Positions 1 through 8,369 are shown, counted from the stretch's first letter. The stretch: DNA of 34,837 nt from Bacillota bacterium (GCA_023435985.1 JAEZKY010000229.1:1-34837), one strand, 5' to 3'. Translations and numbers: made by a program. The notes: a model not told the origin generated them from the letters alone.

Positions 1-1126
1 CCAGTACAGATAATCTGCCTATTATCATTTGCTTGTGTTCAGAAACATCTTTTTTTAGAAATGTTAGATAAAAGTCTTTTGTAATTGAGCTAGAACAAAC
101 TAAAAGCTGAGAGGAGATAGTACTCATAATAGCAGCAAGTACCGCTGCAAGTATAATTCCTGTAATAAATGGATGGAATAAAATATCTCCAAGACGAAGA
201 AAAACCGTTTCAGGGTCACTTAAGGGTGTTTTGTGTTCTGTAAAATATACTAGTCCTACAAGACCACTTGCAACAGCACCTAAGAGACCAATTGCCATCC
301 ATCCAATACCAATTCTTCGTGCTGATTTTAGTTCCTTTGGAGATTTTATTGCCATGAATCGGACAATAATGTGCGGTTGTCCAAAATAACCAAGTCCCCA
401 AGCTAAAAGGCTGATAACAGAAGCTATGCTAGTTCCTCTAAACATATCAAATAATGCAGGGTCAATATTTTTTATCTTATTTGTAAATGTACCAGGATCT
501 ACACCTATATTAATGAAGGCTACAACTGGTACCATGATTAAGCAGATAAACATTAATGTTCCTTGAAAGAAATCTGTAAGACTTACTGCTAAAAAACCAC
601 CAAAGTAAGTATAAAGAACAACAACAGATAAAGTAACTATTACTCCCATTGTATAGGTTAATCCAAAAGTGTCTAAAAATAATTTTCCGCCTGCTACAAT
701 TCCAGATGAAACATATAGAATAAAAAAGACAAGTATTACTATTCCGGATACTAGCCGCAGAATATTTGATTTATCTTTAAAGCGATTTTCAAGGTAATCT
801 GGAATTGTCAAAGAATCATTTGCAACTTCTGTATAAACTCTAAAACGTGGAGCTAGTAGAAGATAATTTAAATAGGCACCTATTGTTAATCCTATTCCTA
901 TCCAGAGACTAGATATACCTGTTAAATAAACTGCACCTGGAAGTCCCATAAGCATCCAACCGCTCATATCACTTGCTCCTGCTGATAAAGCTGTAACCAT
1001 AGGACCGAGACCTCTGCCTCCAAGCATATAATCTGAAATATTAGATGTTTTTTTGTATGAATTGTATCCAATTATGAGCAAAATGATAATGTAGATTGCA
1101 ATAGCAGCAATGGACCATAATTTCAT
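1..1126 (-). CDS. putP: Sodium/proline symporter (PutP, SSS family), C-terminus beyond window edge
   Basis: Membrane protein of the sodium:solute symporter family that would import proline with Na+. The reading frame is open from an ATG at 1126 to the left edge, giving 375 codons of a protein usually near 500 residues, so the C-terminal part is missing here only because the window ends. Successive hydrophobic helices are visible, and the N-terminal half carries the PutP hallmarks GGRGLGP, SAGASDMSGW and GLPGAVYLTG, followed by WGLGYFGQPHI. The ATG is preceded by a good AAGGAG at about 1135-1140. The gene reads away from the riboswitch operon on its right. Proline specificity is inferred from similarity to PutP; related pantothenate or other solute carriers are less likely given these motifs. 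Confidence 0.9.
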   Translation of the reverse strand, partial: MKLWSIAAIAIYIIILLIIGYNSYKKTSNISDYMLGGRGLGPMVTALSAGASDMSGWMLMGLPGAVYLTGISSLWIGIGLTIGAYLNYLLLAPRFRVYTEVANDSLTIPDYLENRFKDKSNILRLVSGIVILVFFILYVSSGIVAGGKLFLDTFGLTYTMGVIVTLSVVVLYTYFGGFLAVSLTDFFQGTLMFICLIMVPVVAFINIGVDPGTFTNKIKNIDPALFDMFRGTSIASVISLLAWGLGYFGQPHIIVRFMAIKSPKELKSARRIGIGWMAIGLLGAVASGLVGLVYFTEHKTPLSDPETVFLRLGDILFHPFITGIILAAVLAAIMSTISSQLLVCSSSITKDFYLTFLKKDVSEHKQMIIGRLSVL

Positions 1127-1462
1127 ATTGAATTCTCCTTTCAATAATATAGAAAACTATAATTTTATATTTAAAAAAATATTTATACGATATAATTTAA
1201 TATTAAAAAAAATAACAAGAATATATTATCATATTATTAAAAAAATGACAATTAAATAAAAAAATGATAAATGCGAGATGAATGGTATGGAGCTTAAGCT
1301 AAAATAAATGAGTAATAATAAATGTTTGTTAAAAACATTTACACAGAAATAATTGAATTCAAAATAAAAAATAATAAAAGTAATTTAATGGTAAAATAAG
1401 ATTTAAAACGATATAAAGCACACTTTTTTTTATTTAATTTAATACGAATTTAATATAAAATG

Positions 1463-1491
1463 TTGAAATTTAATATAATTAGTGCAATAAT
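1463..1491 (+). promoter_or_regulatory. Candidate sigma-A promoter for the riboswitch transcript
   Basis: TTGAAA at 1463-1468 and AATAAT at 1486-1491 are separated by 17 bp. A transcript starting a few bases downstream would begin just before the c-di-GMP aptamer. This is by-eye matching in AT-rich DNA; a second TATAAT-like box lies slightly downstream. The rest of 1127-1460 is AT-rich DNA without a recognisable gene. Confidence 0.45.
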
Positions 1492-1514
1492 GGAATATAA
1501 TAGTATATTGTGAT

Positions 1515-1602
1515 GTTAATAGCATACTTATCGAAAGGTAAGGACGCAAAGCTATGAGTCTAAGGAAAAGTTTCTTTTCTATGATTGTCAGGTTGCCAAA
1601 GT
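1515..1602 (+). ncRNA. Cyclic di-GMP-I (GEMM-I) riboswitch aptamer
   Basis: The conserved core GGACGCAAAGC lies at 1541-1552. It is preceded by a six-pair hairpin closed by a GAAA tetraloop (loop 1533-1536). It is followed by the two halves of an 11-nt tetraloop-receptor-like motif (TCTAAG at 1559-1564, CTATGA at 1579-1584) around a GAAAAG/CTTTTC stem, then the 3' segment CAGGTTGCCA. This order matches the GEMM-I architecture that binds c-di-GMP between its two stems. It lies on the same strand as, and upstream of, an acyltransferase and a chemoreceptor gene, a common type of target for this riboswitch class. Confidence 0.92.
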
Positions 1603-1636
1603 TATTTTTTATAAAACAAAGTTATAATATTTTTTG

Positions 1637-1668
1637 GTGCCTAAATGCTTATAGGCATTTTTTTTGTA
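1637..1668 (+). terminator. Intrinsic terminator of the riboswitch expression platform
   Basis: A TGCCTA / TAGGCA stem is followed directly by a run of eight T. It lies about 35 nt past the aptamer, as expected for transcriptional control. The aptamer's 3' strand (TTGCCAAA) can also pair with TTTGGTG just before the terminator stem. That offers a competing structure and a possible mechanism, but whether ligand turns expression on or off cannot be read from the sequence. Confidence 0.8.
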
Positions 1669-1672
1669 GAAA

Positions 1673-1947
1673 TTTTCTTTAGCGGAAAATGAACTATATA
1701 AGCAGTGGCTGATGAACTATATAAAGGTGGAGAAAGGAGAGGAATAATATATCTTGTATTAATGTATTTATGTTAAAAATTAATTTAAATTGATAATGAG
1801 AATTAAGATAAATATGTTAATTTATATTAAAAATAGCTGTTTAGTAGTTCATGTAAGTTAATAACATTTCAATGTTTTAAAATTGCAGTACACATTAATT
1901 GGGAAAGGAGAAGATTATTTTTGCAATTTTAGTAATCACTACATAGG
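1673..1947 (+). other. Long untranslated leader between riboswitch terminator and acyltransferase
   Basis: About 275 bp with no credible gene. It holds a 13-bp direct repeat ATGAACTATATAA (1689-1701 and 1712-1724). It also holds two strong Shine-Dalgarno-like stretches: AAAGGAG near 1733-1739, not followed by a usable ORF, and AAAGGAG near 1904-1910, followed by a TTG at 1921 that meets two stops after three codons. It may be a processed leader or the remnant of a lost gene. Confidence 0.5.
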
Positions 1948-2682
1948 ATGAACAGAATAGAGCAAATATTAGAAAAAATAGAAAACATACTAAATGAAGA
2001 GGTAAACAAAGAGAATATAATAAAGATTTTAAATTTAATAAAATGTTCTTTTCCTTTAGAAATTTTAGATGAAATAAAATTGTATGGCGATTATTTACCT
2101 AAGAATAAGGAATTAGGATTTACAAAGGAAAAAAGATATCTGCATTTTTTATGGGAAGTTTTAGATAAATCACCAATGTGTCTCATATCTAACTTTGCTA
2201 TTCCATATAGACAGTTATTAGCAAAAAGATTATTTAAGTCTTGTGGGAAAAACTTCATAGCAGAAGAAAATGTTCGCTTCAATGTACCTGATAACATAGA
2301 AATAGGAGATAATGTGTTTTTGAATAGGGGAACATTTTTAGATTCAAAAGGCGGAATAATTATAGGAAATTCAGTTACCTTAACTGAAGGAGTGACAGTA
2401 TTTACTCATTCTCATGAAGAACATGATCACGTATCAAGAACATATGCACCAGTAATAATTAAGGATTATGCAAAAGTATATTCAAATACAACAATATTAC
2501 CTGGTGTGACAATTGAAGAACAAGGAATAGTAGCAGCATGTTCGTTAGTTACTGAAGATGTAAGTGAAAATACAATGGTTGCCGGAGTGCCAGCAAAGCT
2601 TATAAGGAAAAGAAAAAACTTTGAAAAAAAGAAAGCAGAATTAAACCATATATGGCTACATAATGGTGAATTTCAAGAATAG
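1948..2682 (+). CDS. Hexapeptide-repeat acyltransferase (maltose/galactoside O-acetyltransferase-like)
   Basis: A 244-residue protein predicted to transfer an acetyl or acyl group from a CoA thioester to a sugar or other small acceptor in the cytosol. Residues about 110-220 form a left-handed beta-helix of hexapeptide repeats (IEIGDNVF, GGIIIGNS, APVIIKDY, VYSNTTILPGV). A histidine-rich catalytic loop FTHSHEEHDH lies around 152-161 and the typical ending VAGVPAKLIRKR follows. The first 100 residues are unlike the short N-terminal cap of maltose acetyltransferase and are not recognised. ATG 1948 has only a weak AGG before it; the strong AAAGGAG lies 38 nt upstream and does not fit this start. 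It sits downstream of the c-di-GMP riboswitch and 32 bp before the chemoreceptor gene, probably in one transcript. The acceptor is unknown. Confidence 0.8.
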   Translation: MNRIEQILEKIENILNEEVNKENIIKILNLIKCSFPLEILDEIKLYGDYLPKNKELGFTKEKRYLHFLWEVLDKSPMCLISNFAIPYRQLLAKRLFKSCGKNFIAEENVRFNVPDNIEIGDNVFLNRGTFLDSKGGIIIGNSVTLTEGVTVFTHSHEEHDHVSRTYAPVIIKDYAKVYSNTTILPGVTIEEQGIVAACSLVTEDVSENTMVAGVPAKLIRKRKNFEKKKAELNHIWLHNGEFQE

Positions 2683-2714
2683 AAATTTTACATAAATTAA
2701 GGGGAGATTAGATT

Positions 2715-4820
2715 ATGAAGATGTCGTTTAAATCAAAATTTATGGTTATAATTTTGCCATTGGTAATAGTGGGATTGTTGTCGTTAACAGGGGTTGCATA
2801 TATAAACTTTAGACATATATTAGAAACAGAATTGGTTAACTCAATGTCAGAAAGAACAACTGAATCAACAAATCATATAAATACATGGTTAACTGGAAGA
2901 TTAGGAGAAGTTCAGGAAACTGTTCAGAATCCAATGCTTACAGAGGTTTTAGAGAAAAATCCAAATGTAGATTTACAAAGTAATGATGGTTCACTAGCAT
3001 TGATAGATGAAATAAATTCATCAAGATTTAAGTTTATTAATAATGCGTATCCTAATGAATATGCAGCCTTACATATAGTAAATAATATAGAACCTAGTGA
3101 ATGGAGCAGTCCAGATGGTTTAAATAAGCTTCAGGCAAGATATTACAATGTTAGTAATGGGCAATTTGCTACAGCTAACTGGGCTAAAGGGGCTGCACAA
3201 GAAGCAGGAGAAAGATATTCAAAAACAAATGGTGTGCCTTATGATGCAATATTTAAACCTACATACTCTCAAGCTTATGATAAAAATGTTGTTATGATGT
3301 TTGCGTGGCAGAAAGATGCACAAGGAAAAGCTATAATTGGTGCAGCTGCCAGTGTAACAATTGAAACTGTAGAAGATCAAGTAAAGAACTTAAAATACGG
3401 AAATAAAGGATATGGAATGCTAATAGGAAGTGATGGTACATTTATTGTTCATCCAAATGCTGACTGGGCTATGAAGGAAAAAATAGATTCAGTGAATGAT
3501 CCTGATTTGACTAAACTTAGTGAACTTATTAAAGATGGTAAGCCAGGAGTTTTTAGCTTTGGAAGCGGATCTGATAAAAAAATTGCTTTTTATGCAAAGG
3601 CACCAGTAGCAGATTGGACAGTTGTTAATGTAGTTTATGAAAATGAACTTTTTGCATCAGCTGATCGTCTTATATTAATGATGCTTGGATTAGCTGTGGC
3701 AATCATAGCAATTTTATCTATAGTAATCTTCGTGGTTACAACCCGTTTAATTAGGCCTTTAGTAAAGCTTAATGAATTTGCTCAGGTTGTATCAACTGGG
3801 GACTTAAGTGGATCAGTTGAAGTAAAATCCAAAGATGAAATAGGAAATCTTGCGGAAGCATTTAATAATACTATTGGAGCATTAAGGGGAATAGTGAAGG
3901 ACATAACAGATGAATCAGTTAAGGTTAATGAAGTTTCAGCAAATCTTGCTAATTCATGTGATGACAGTACTAAAGTTACTGAGGAAATTGCTAAGGCAAT
4001 AGAATCAATAGCAGGAAATACTACTGAACAATCAAGGCAGGTAACAATAGCTAGTGAAAAGACAATTGAAATGGAGGAAGTGAGCAGAGCAGTTGTAGAT
4101 AAGTGCAACAATATGCTTGAAACAGCTGAAGAATCTCATAATATAAGTGCAGTTGCTTTTGAAGCTATAGATAAATCTGTAGCTAGTATGAAAATAATTG
4201 TTGATAATAATCAAACTAACCTGGAAGAAAGCAAGATATTGCTTGAAAAATCAAATGAGATTGGAAAAATAGTTGAGGTGATAACTAGCATTGCAAGTCA
4301 AACTAACTTACTCGCATTAAATGCGGCAATAGAAGCAGCAAGAGCAGGAGAACAAGGAAAAGGATTTGCAGTGGTTGCGGATGAAGTTAGAACTCTTGCT
4401 GAACAATCAGCTACTGCAGCGAGTCAGATATCAACATTGATAAGTGGTGTACAAGGACAAATTGAAAACATAACTAATAGTATGAATGAAGGCTCAAAAG
4501 AAATAACTATTGGTATGGAGACAGCAGAGAAAGCTGAAGCTCATTTTGATAACATTGAAAAAGCTATAAGCAATATTTTTGATGTAGTAAGAGATGTATA
4601 TGATTCTACAGAAACAATGATTAAGACAGCTAAAGATACTGTAGCAGAAATGCAGGAAACATCAGTTATATCAGAACAAACAGCATCTGCAACAGAGGAA
4701 GTATCTGCATCTGCAGAAGAACAGGCAGTTACTATGGATGAAATCGGAAATTCAGCTAGTCAATTATCAAAACTTGCAAGCAGACTAAGTGAATTAGTAG
4801 CACAATTTAAAGTTAAATAG
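2715..4820 (+). CDS. Methyl-accepting chemotaxis protein with dCache-type sensor
   Basis: A 701-residue transmembrane chemoreceptor. Order of parts: TM1 at about residues 9-31; an extracellular sensing region at about 40-315 resembling a double Cache domain (GYGMLIGSDGTFIVHP in its second half); TM2 at about 318-340; a HAMP linker beginning RLIRPLVKLNEFA; and a cytoplasmic methyl-accepting signalling coiled coil. The signalling tip is the near-invariant SIASQTNLLALNAAIEAARA followed by GKGFAVVADEVRTLAEQS (about 520-565), which contacts CheA and CheW. Start ATG 2715 has a GGGGAG ribosome site at the correct distance. It lies 32 bp after the acyltransferase and ends before a strong terminator, so both genes are probably under the c-di-GMP riboswitch. 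The ligand is unknown. Confidence 0.95.
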   Translation: MKMSFKSKFMVIILPLVIVGLLSLTGVAYINFRHILETELVNSMSERTTESTNHINTWLTGRLGEVQETVQNPMLTEVLEKNPNVDLQSNDGSLALIDEINSSRFKFINNAYPNEYAALHIVNNIEPSEWSSPDGLNKLQARYYNVSNGQFATANWAKGAAQEAGERYSKTNGVPYDAIFKPTYSQAYDKNVVMMFAWQKDAQGKAIIGAAASVTIETVEDQVKNLKYGNKGYGMLIGSDGTFIVHPNADWAMKEKIDSVNDPDLTKLSELIKDGKPGVFSFGSGSDKKIAFYAKAPVADWTVVNVVYENELFASADRLILMMLGLAVAIIAILSIVIFVVTTRLIRPLVKLNEFAQVVSTGDLSGSVEVKSKDEIGNLAEAFNNTIGALRGIVKDITDESVKVNEVSANLANSCDDSTKVTEEIAKAIESIAGNTTEQSRQVTIASEKTIEMEEVSRAVVDKCNNMLETAEESHNISAVAFEAIDKSVASMKIIVDNNQTNLEESKILLEKSNEIGKIVEVITSIASQTNLLALNAAIEAARAGEQGKGFAVVADEVRTLAEQSATAASQISTLISGVQGQIENITNSMNEGSKEITIGMETAEKAEAHFDNIEKAISNIFDVVRDVYDSTETMIKTAKDTVAEMQETSVISEQTASATEEVSASAEEQAVTMDEIGNSASQLSKLASRLSELVAQFKVK

Positions 4821-4848
4821 TTATATAACGTAAGAAATCTTGTTAGAG

Positions 4849-4891
4849 GACTATTGCAAAATGATATTAATTATTTTGCAATAGTTTTTTT
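4849..4891 (+). terminator. Intrinsic terminator after the chemoreceptor gene
   Basis: A long perfect stem (ACTATTGCAAAAT / ATTTTGCAATAGT) is followed by seven T, 29 bp after the stop codon. It closes the riboswitch-acyltransferase-chemoreceptor unit. Confidence 0.93.
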
Positions 4892-5499
4892 ATGTTCTTC
4901 ACTACTATAAATTAGAACAATCTTCGATAAAATATCATACTATACACCATAAATACTATTAGGAGATGCTTTTTTGTGAAAAGAAAATTAAGAGTATTGA
5001 TTGGTTTGATGATTTCATGTGTAATGTTTATATCTATGTTTGGGTGCGGCAATAGTAAATCTACTAGTGGAGGTTTGGCAACTGTACGTTTAAATGAAGT
5101 AACCCGTTCTGTCTTTTATGCGCCAATGTATATAGCAATGAGTCAGGGATATTTTAAGGAAAATGGAATTGAAATTGATTTGCAGACAGGAGAAGGTGCT
5201 GATAAGACTATGCAGGCAGTCATGAGTAAATCAGCAGACATTGGTTTTTGCGGCCCAGAGCAGACAATTTATATTAATAATCAAGGAAGAGAAGATTACC
5301 CAATACTTTTTGCTCAACTTACACAAAAGGATGGGTCATTTTTAGTTGGAAGAACTAAAGAGGATAATTTTAGTTGGCAAAATATAAAAGGAAAGAAAAT
5401 CATAGGCGGAAGGCCTGGTGGAGTACCAGAGATGGCCTTTGAATATGCCATGAAGCAAAATAATATTAATCCTAAAACTGATGTTGATATGGTTACGAA

Positions 5500-5562
5500 T
5501 ATAGATTTTGCTGCAACTGCAGGCGCATTTGGGCGCTACATCAAAGAGCGCCTTTTTTCATG
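5500..5562. other. attL: left junction of the serine-recombinase element
   Basis: Host coding sequence runs into the shared core GCATTT at 5525-5530, then element DNA starting GGGCGCTACATC. The reverse complement of 5533-5550 matches 9990-10007 at 14 of 18 positions. The two element ends therefore form an inverted-repeat attP around GCATTT when the element is circular. The exact crossover within the six shared bases cannot be placed; the dyad centre falls between 5528 and 5529. Confidence 0.8.
5531..5558 (+). terminator. Intrinsic terminator inside the left attachment site
   Basis: GGCGCT (5532-5537), a 9-nt loop, AGCGCC (5547-5552), then six T. It lies immediately after the core and on the strand of the interrupted ABC gene. 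Transcripts entering the element from the importer promoter should stop here. The same bases form one arm of the predicted attP dyad. The opposite strand has no T-run. Confidence 0.8.
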
Positions 5563-5607
5563 TATAGGGATTTATAAAATTTTCATTAAATCGCAATTTA
5601 AAGAAGA

Positions 5608-7233
5608 TTATAAGCGTAGCGAATTTTCTTGATGAGTCTTATTGCTACAAAAGAGTTTTATTATAACTTCTTTTGTATCTGAATTATAGGAAATATAATC
5701 GATAAGGGAATTTATAAGAAGTTTTTTAATAGAATAATCAACATTATCCCATAAGATTCTAAAGTTCAAAAGCATAGAAGTAGAAGCTTCAATTTCTTTA
5801 ACAGCTGCTTTTAAATTGTTGTTAGTATTTTCTAATTCAAACTTCTTAAGTTTTAATTCATTTATCTCATTATTTAATTCTTCAATTCTGGAAGAAAGTG
5901 AATCATATATGTTAGGATTTAAGGAGAGCTTATCTATTAAATTTTTCATTTGAAATTCTTTTTGAGAGATTTGCTTTTCATATGTTTTAATATTAGTTTT
6001 ATCTATAGATTCAGATTCCAAAGATTTTTTATATTCTCCGATAGCTTTAATTAAAGAAACTTTATCTTCAGTAGCTTTAAAAAGTTCTTTCATAACACTT
6101 TTCTCTAATTTATCAAGTCTGATATTTTTAGAATCACAAGTATTGTCACTTAGATTAGTTTTATTTATACATACATAATACCTAAGAGTTTCACCAGTTT
6201 TTTTGGAAACATGGCCTTGCTTTTCTATCATCTTTCCACCACATTTAGCACAATGCAACACAGAGTTAAATATGCCATATTTGCCTCCATTAACGAGTCT
6301 TGGTGCAAGATTTTTATTTCCGTCTAATTGTCTTTGGGCTTTAATCCATAGAGTATCATCAATTGTACCAGCATGTTTTGAAACAGAAAAAATCCATTCA
6401 CTAATATCCTTGTATTTATTTTTAGAATCTTTCTTATTATAGCTTAATATTCCATTACCATTTGGATCACCAAATACAGCTGCACCTTTAGAAGAAAGAT
6501 AACTTATTATAAGCTCTGAGGATTTGACATAAACAGGATTTCTAAGTAAGAGCTGTAGCGCTTTTATATCCCAGTTAGAATTCCTTCTTGTTTTAATATT
6601 ATTTTCCATTAGATATTTTTGAAGTTTACCAAGGCTTCCAAGAGATAAATATTGCTCAAAGAAAAGTTTTACTAGAGATAATTCATCATCAACTGGTAAT
6701 AATTTGATCATCCTTTTTTTCTTAGAATTATTATCTAAATAATATTCAGGTTCGGAAGAAAAACCAAAAGGAGGAGTGCCTCCAAGCCAGCGTCCAGTCT
6801 TAGCAAGCTCGTACATGTTATCTTTAATCCGTTCGGCTATGGTTTCACGCTCCAATTGAGCAAATACACTGCTAATAAACATCATAGCAGTACCCATAGG
6901 ACTAGAAGTATCAAACTGCTCACGTATTGAAATAAAGTCTATACCGAGTTTTTTTAACTCATTAATAAGGATAGAGAAGTCAGAAACATTTCTACTAATT
7001 CTATCAAGTCTATAACAAATAATTGCATCAAACTTTTTTGACTTAGCATCTTTCATCATGGATTTAAACTCAGGTCTATTTACATTAGCACCTGAAAAAC
7101 CTTCATCCTCATATATAAAAATATCATTATAACCGTTATCGTTAGCATAAGATTTACATAACTCTATTTGATTTTCTACACTTTCACCTCTACCAGTAAA
7201 TTTTGATTTCCTAGAATAGATAGCTGCTTTCAT
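5608..7233 (-). CDS. Large serine recombinase (site-specific integrase/excisionase)
   Basis: A 541-residue recombinase that would cut and rejoin attP/attB and attL/attR through a covalent serine-DNA link. The N-terminal resolvase domain (about 1-150) begins AAIYSRKS with predicted nucleophile Ser10, followed by DEGFSGANVNRP, YRLDRISRN and the helix AQLERETIAERI. A recombinase domain follows, with GGTPPFGF at its start. A zinc-ribbon has Cys328, Cys331, Cys355 and Cys366, and a coiled-coil segment spans about 400-480. Length and order fit the large serine integrase family, which includes clostridial SpoIVCA/skin and TnpX-type enzymes. Start ATG 7233 has GGAGGT upstream. Its 3' end overlaps the alien tail of the split binding protein. 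It is the obvious candidate to have integrated, and perhaps to excise, the element. Confidence 0.95.
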   Translation of the reverse strand: MKAAIYSRKSKFTGRGESVENQIELCKSYANDNGYNDIFIYEDEGFSGANVNRPEFKSMMKDAKSKKFDAIICYRLDRISRNVSDFSILINELKKLGIDFISIREQFDTSSPMGTAMMFISSVFAQLERETIAERIKDNMYELAKTGRWLGGTPPFGFSSEPEYYLDNNSKKKRMIKLLPVDDELSLVKLFFEQYLSLGSLGKLQKYLMENNIKTRRNSNWDIKALQLLLRNPVYVKSSELIISYLSSKGAAVFGDPNGNGILSYNKKDSKNKYKDISEWIFSVSKHAGTIDDTLWIKAQRQLDGNKNLAPRLVNGGKYGIFNSVLHCAKCGGKMIEKQGHVSKKTGETLRYYVCINKTNLSDNTCDSKNIRLDKLEKSVMKELFKATEDKVSLIKAIGEYKKSLESESIDKTNIKTYEKQISQKEFQMKNLIDKLSLNPNIYDSLSSRIEELNNEINELKLKKFELENTNNNLKAAVKEIEASTSMLLNFRILWDNVDYSIKKLLINSLIDYISYNSDTKEVIIKLFCSNKTHQENSLRL

Positions 7234-7516
7234 AGTATACCTCCAAAGTGTTTATGCATTTATTATAGTTTTATAGAGAATTTAAATTAATTGAGTATAG
7301 CTACATATATTTATTAAAAATTGATAGAAAAAATGCTATATTTCACAACTATTAGGTACATGAAGATAAATAGGCTTGTCATTTATTTGATCTTATCTTA
7401 TATGAAACTTCTTTCTTCGAAGGCATAAGCATTTGGCTGAAGGAGCATTAAATGGGTAACACCTTTAAATAACAAAACATACTATGAAATTATTTATTAT
7501 TTATGGGGGAATAGTC

Positions 7517-7681
7517 ATGAAAGATGATGTATTGAAGATAACCATAATAGGATTGGATAATAGAAAATGTTTTAATGAACTAGCGGCAGAATTGCAAGTT
7601 GCTGCGGCTATGAAAATGTGTCCTATAGAGTTAAGGGTGCAGGTTTTAAATAATGCTCTAAGGATATTGCAAACAAATTAG
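7517..7681 (+). CDS. Small hypothetical protein of the element (54 aa)
   Basis: Not recognised. A frame is open from ATG 7484, but ATG 7517 is preferred because GGGGGAA lies just before it, giving a 54-residue product starting MKDDVLKIT. The second half (ELAAELQVAAAMKMCPIELR) looks helical with amphipathic spacing; there is no signal peptide or membrane segment. It lies divergent from the recombinase and about 280 bp away from its start. A small protein beside a serine integrase could be a recombination directionality factor or a regulator, but that is position-based inference only. The upstream gap (7234-7516) holds the recombinase leader and no other gene. Confidence 0.55.
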   Translation: MKDDVLKITIIGLDNRKCFNELAAELQVAAAMKMCPIELRVQVLNNALRILQTN

Positions 7682-7737
7682 CTTATCAAAATAAAAATAG
7701 TATATAACTATTGCTTTAACATAAAGAATTTTAAGTA

Positions 7738-8055
7738 CTAAGAAAATGCTAATTCACCTTTACCAACGATTAAAATATTATAGTTAGATTTAAGGGGAAG
7801 TAGAGTATGCTTTAGTGACTGAGGTTCTAAACGAACGGATTCTTGTATTCGTTCTTGATCGTCAAAAATAATTAGGTAAGCATTATAATTATGAGAGACA
7901 TTTTGAGCTGAATAATTAGTATTTTCCATTAGATTCAAATCTTTTAGAGAATAAAATCCTTGAGAGAAAGGGCCTGAAGCAGCTATGGTTTCTACTGTGC
8001 TAATAGAAATTGATAAAAATAGAAAAATAAAGAATACAGAAATGTATTTTTTCAT
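7738..8055 (-). CDS. Putative exported small protein, paralogue A
   Basis: A 105-residue protein with a signal peptide (MKKYISVFFIFLFLSI..., likely cleaved near residues 22-26) and a mature domain of about 80 residues. The mature part aligns along its whole length with the neighbour at 8370-8690. Shared positions include QGFY versus QGIY, DLNL versus DTNL, VRL and LLPL versus ILPPL, and the end GELAFS versus GSVALS. No cysteine or lipobox is present in the mature part, so secretion or loose wall association is likelier than lipid anchoring. ATG 8055 is preceded by AAAGGCGG. Family and function are not recognised. The composition suggests a small beta-rich domain. Confidence 0.7.
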   Translation of the reverse strand: MKKYISVFFIFLFLSISISTVETIAASGPFSQGFYSLKDLNLMENTNYSAQNVSHNYNAYLIIFDDQERIQESVRLEPQSLKHTLLPLKSNYNILIVGKGELAFS

Positions 8056-8146
8056 AACATTAACCGCCTTTCATAATTCTTAGTTCATGAAATACAAATA
8101 AGTATATTTTATTATGTGAAAATCGAAAAAATATATTCAAATAAAA

Positions 8147-8177
8147 AAAGAAACTAGAGGGTAAACTAGTTTCTTTT
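8147..8177. terminator. Bidirectional hairpin terminator
   Basis: Perfect 11-bp stem AAAGAAACTAG / CTAGTTTCTTT with an 8-nt loop, A-rich on one side and T-rich on the other. It lies between the two paralogous exported-protein genes and may insulate them. A further weak GTATTGAA / TTCAATAC inverted repeat lies at about 8203-8236. Nothing else is seen in 8056-8344. Confidence 0.7.
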
Positions 8178-8344
8178 ATATATAGGGATTTAGGGTATAT
8201 AAAGTATTGAAATTTATAAGGGGTAAATATTCAATACCTACTTTATGACAATTACATTGTACGATATTTTGTGATTAATTTCAACAATAACCATAAAAAA
8301 AATAATATGGCATATAGAACAAAAAATGGATTCAGGAAACTAAA

Positions 8345-8368
8345 TGAAAAGATACTTTAAAAGTACCT
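8345..8368 (-). terminator. Terminator after exported paralogue B
   Basis: On the minus strand AAAGGTACTT pairs with AAGTATCTTT (one G-U), ending in TTTT. It begins directly after the stop codon of the gene ending at 8370. Confidence 0.6.
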
Positions 8369-8369
8369 T

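Larger units (their letters stand above)
4976..5632 (+). pseudogene. ABC transporter substrate-binding lipoprotein, N-terminal half (gene split by the inserted element)
   Basis: First half of a nitrate/sulfonate/taurine-type (SsuA/NrtA, NMT1-like) solute-binding lipoprotein. It starts at GTG 4976 with AGGAG ten bases upstream, then a signal peptide with lipobox FGC and lipid-bearing Cys24. NEVTRSVFYAPMYIAMSQGY and KSADIGFCGPEQ are typical of lobe 1. Host-coded sequence ends with residues A184-F185 at 5525-5530 (GCATTT). The following 33 codons to the stop at 5632 are read from element DNA and do not belong to the family. The product lacks most of lobe 2 and is unlikely to bind substrate. The missing half is at 10008-10475; joined at GCATTT the two make a 338-residue protein, a normal family length. 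Transcription also meets a terminator just inside the element. Confidence 0.93.

Noticed and set aside
1318..1340. AAATGTTT/AAACATTT inverted repeat as a terminator
   Set aside because: Short A/T-only stem with no T-run after it and no gene ending there; expected by chance in such AT-rich DNA.
4892..4975. TPP or other metabolite riboswitch before the ABC operon
   Set aside because: No THI-box or other aptamer core is present in this short leader, so a thiamine-precursor role for the importer is not supported.
4976..5632. A complete 218-residue binding protein
   Set aside because: The last 33 residues come from element DNA, and the missing lobe is found in frame at 10008-10475, so it is a truncated half gene.
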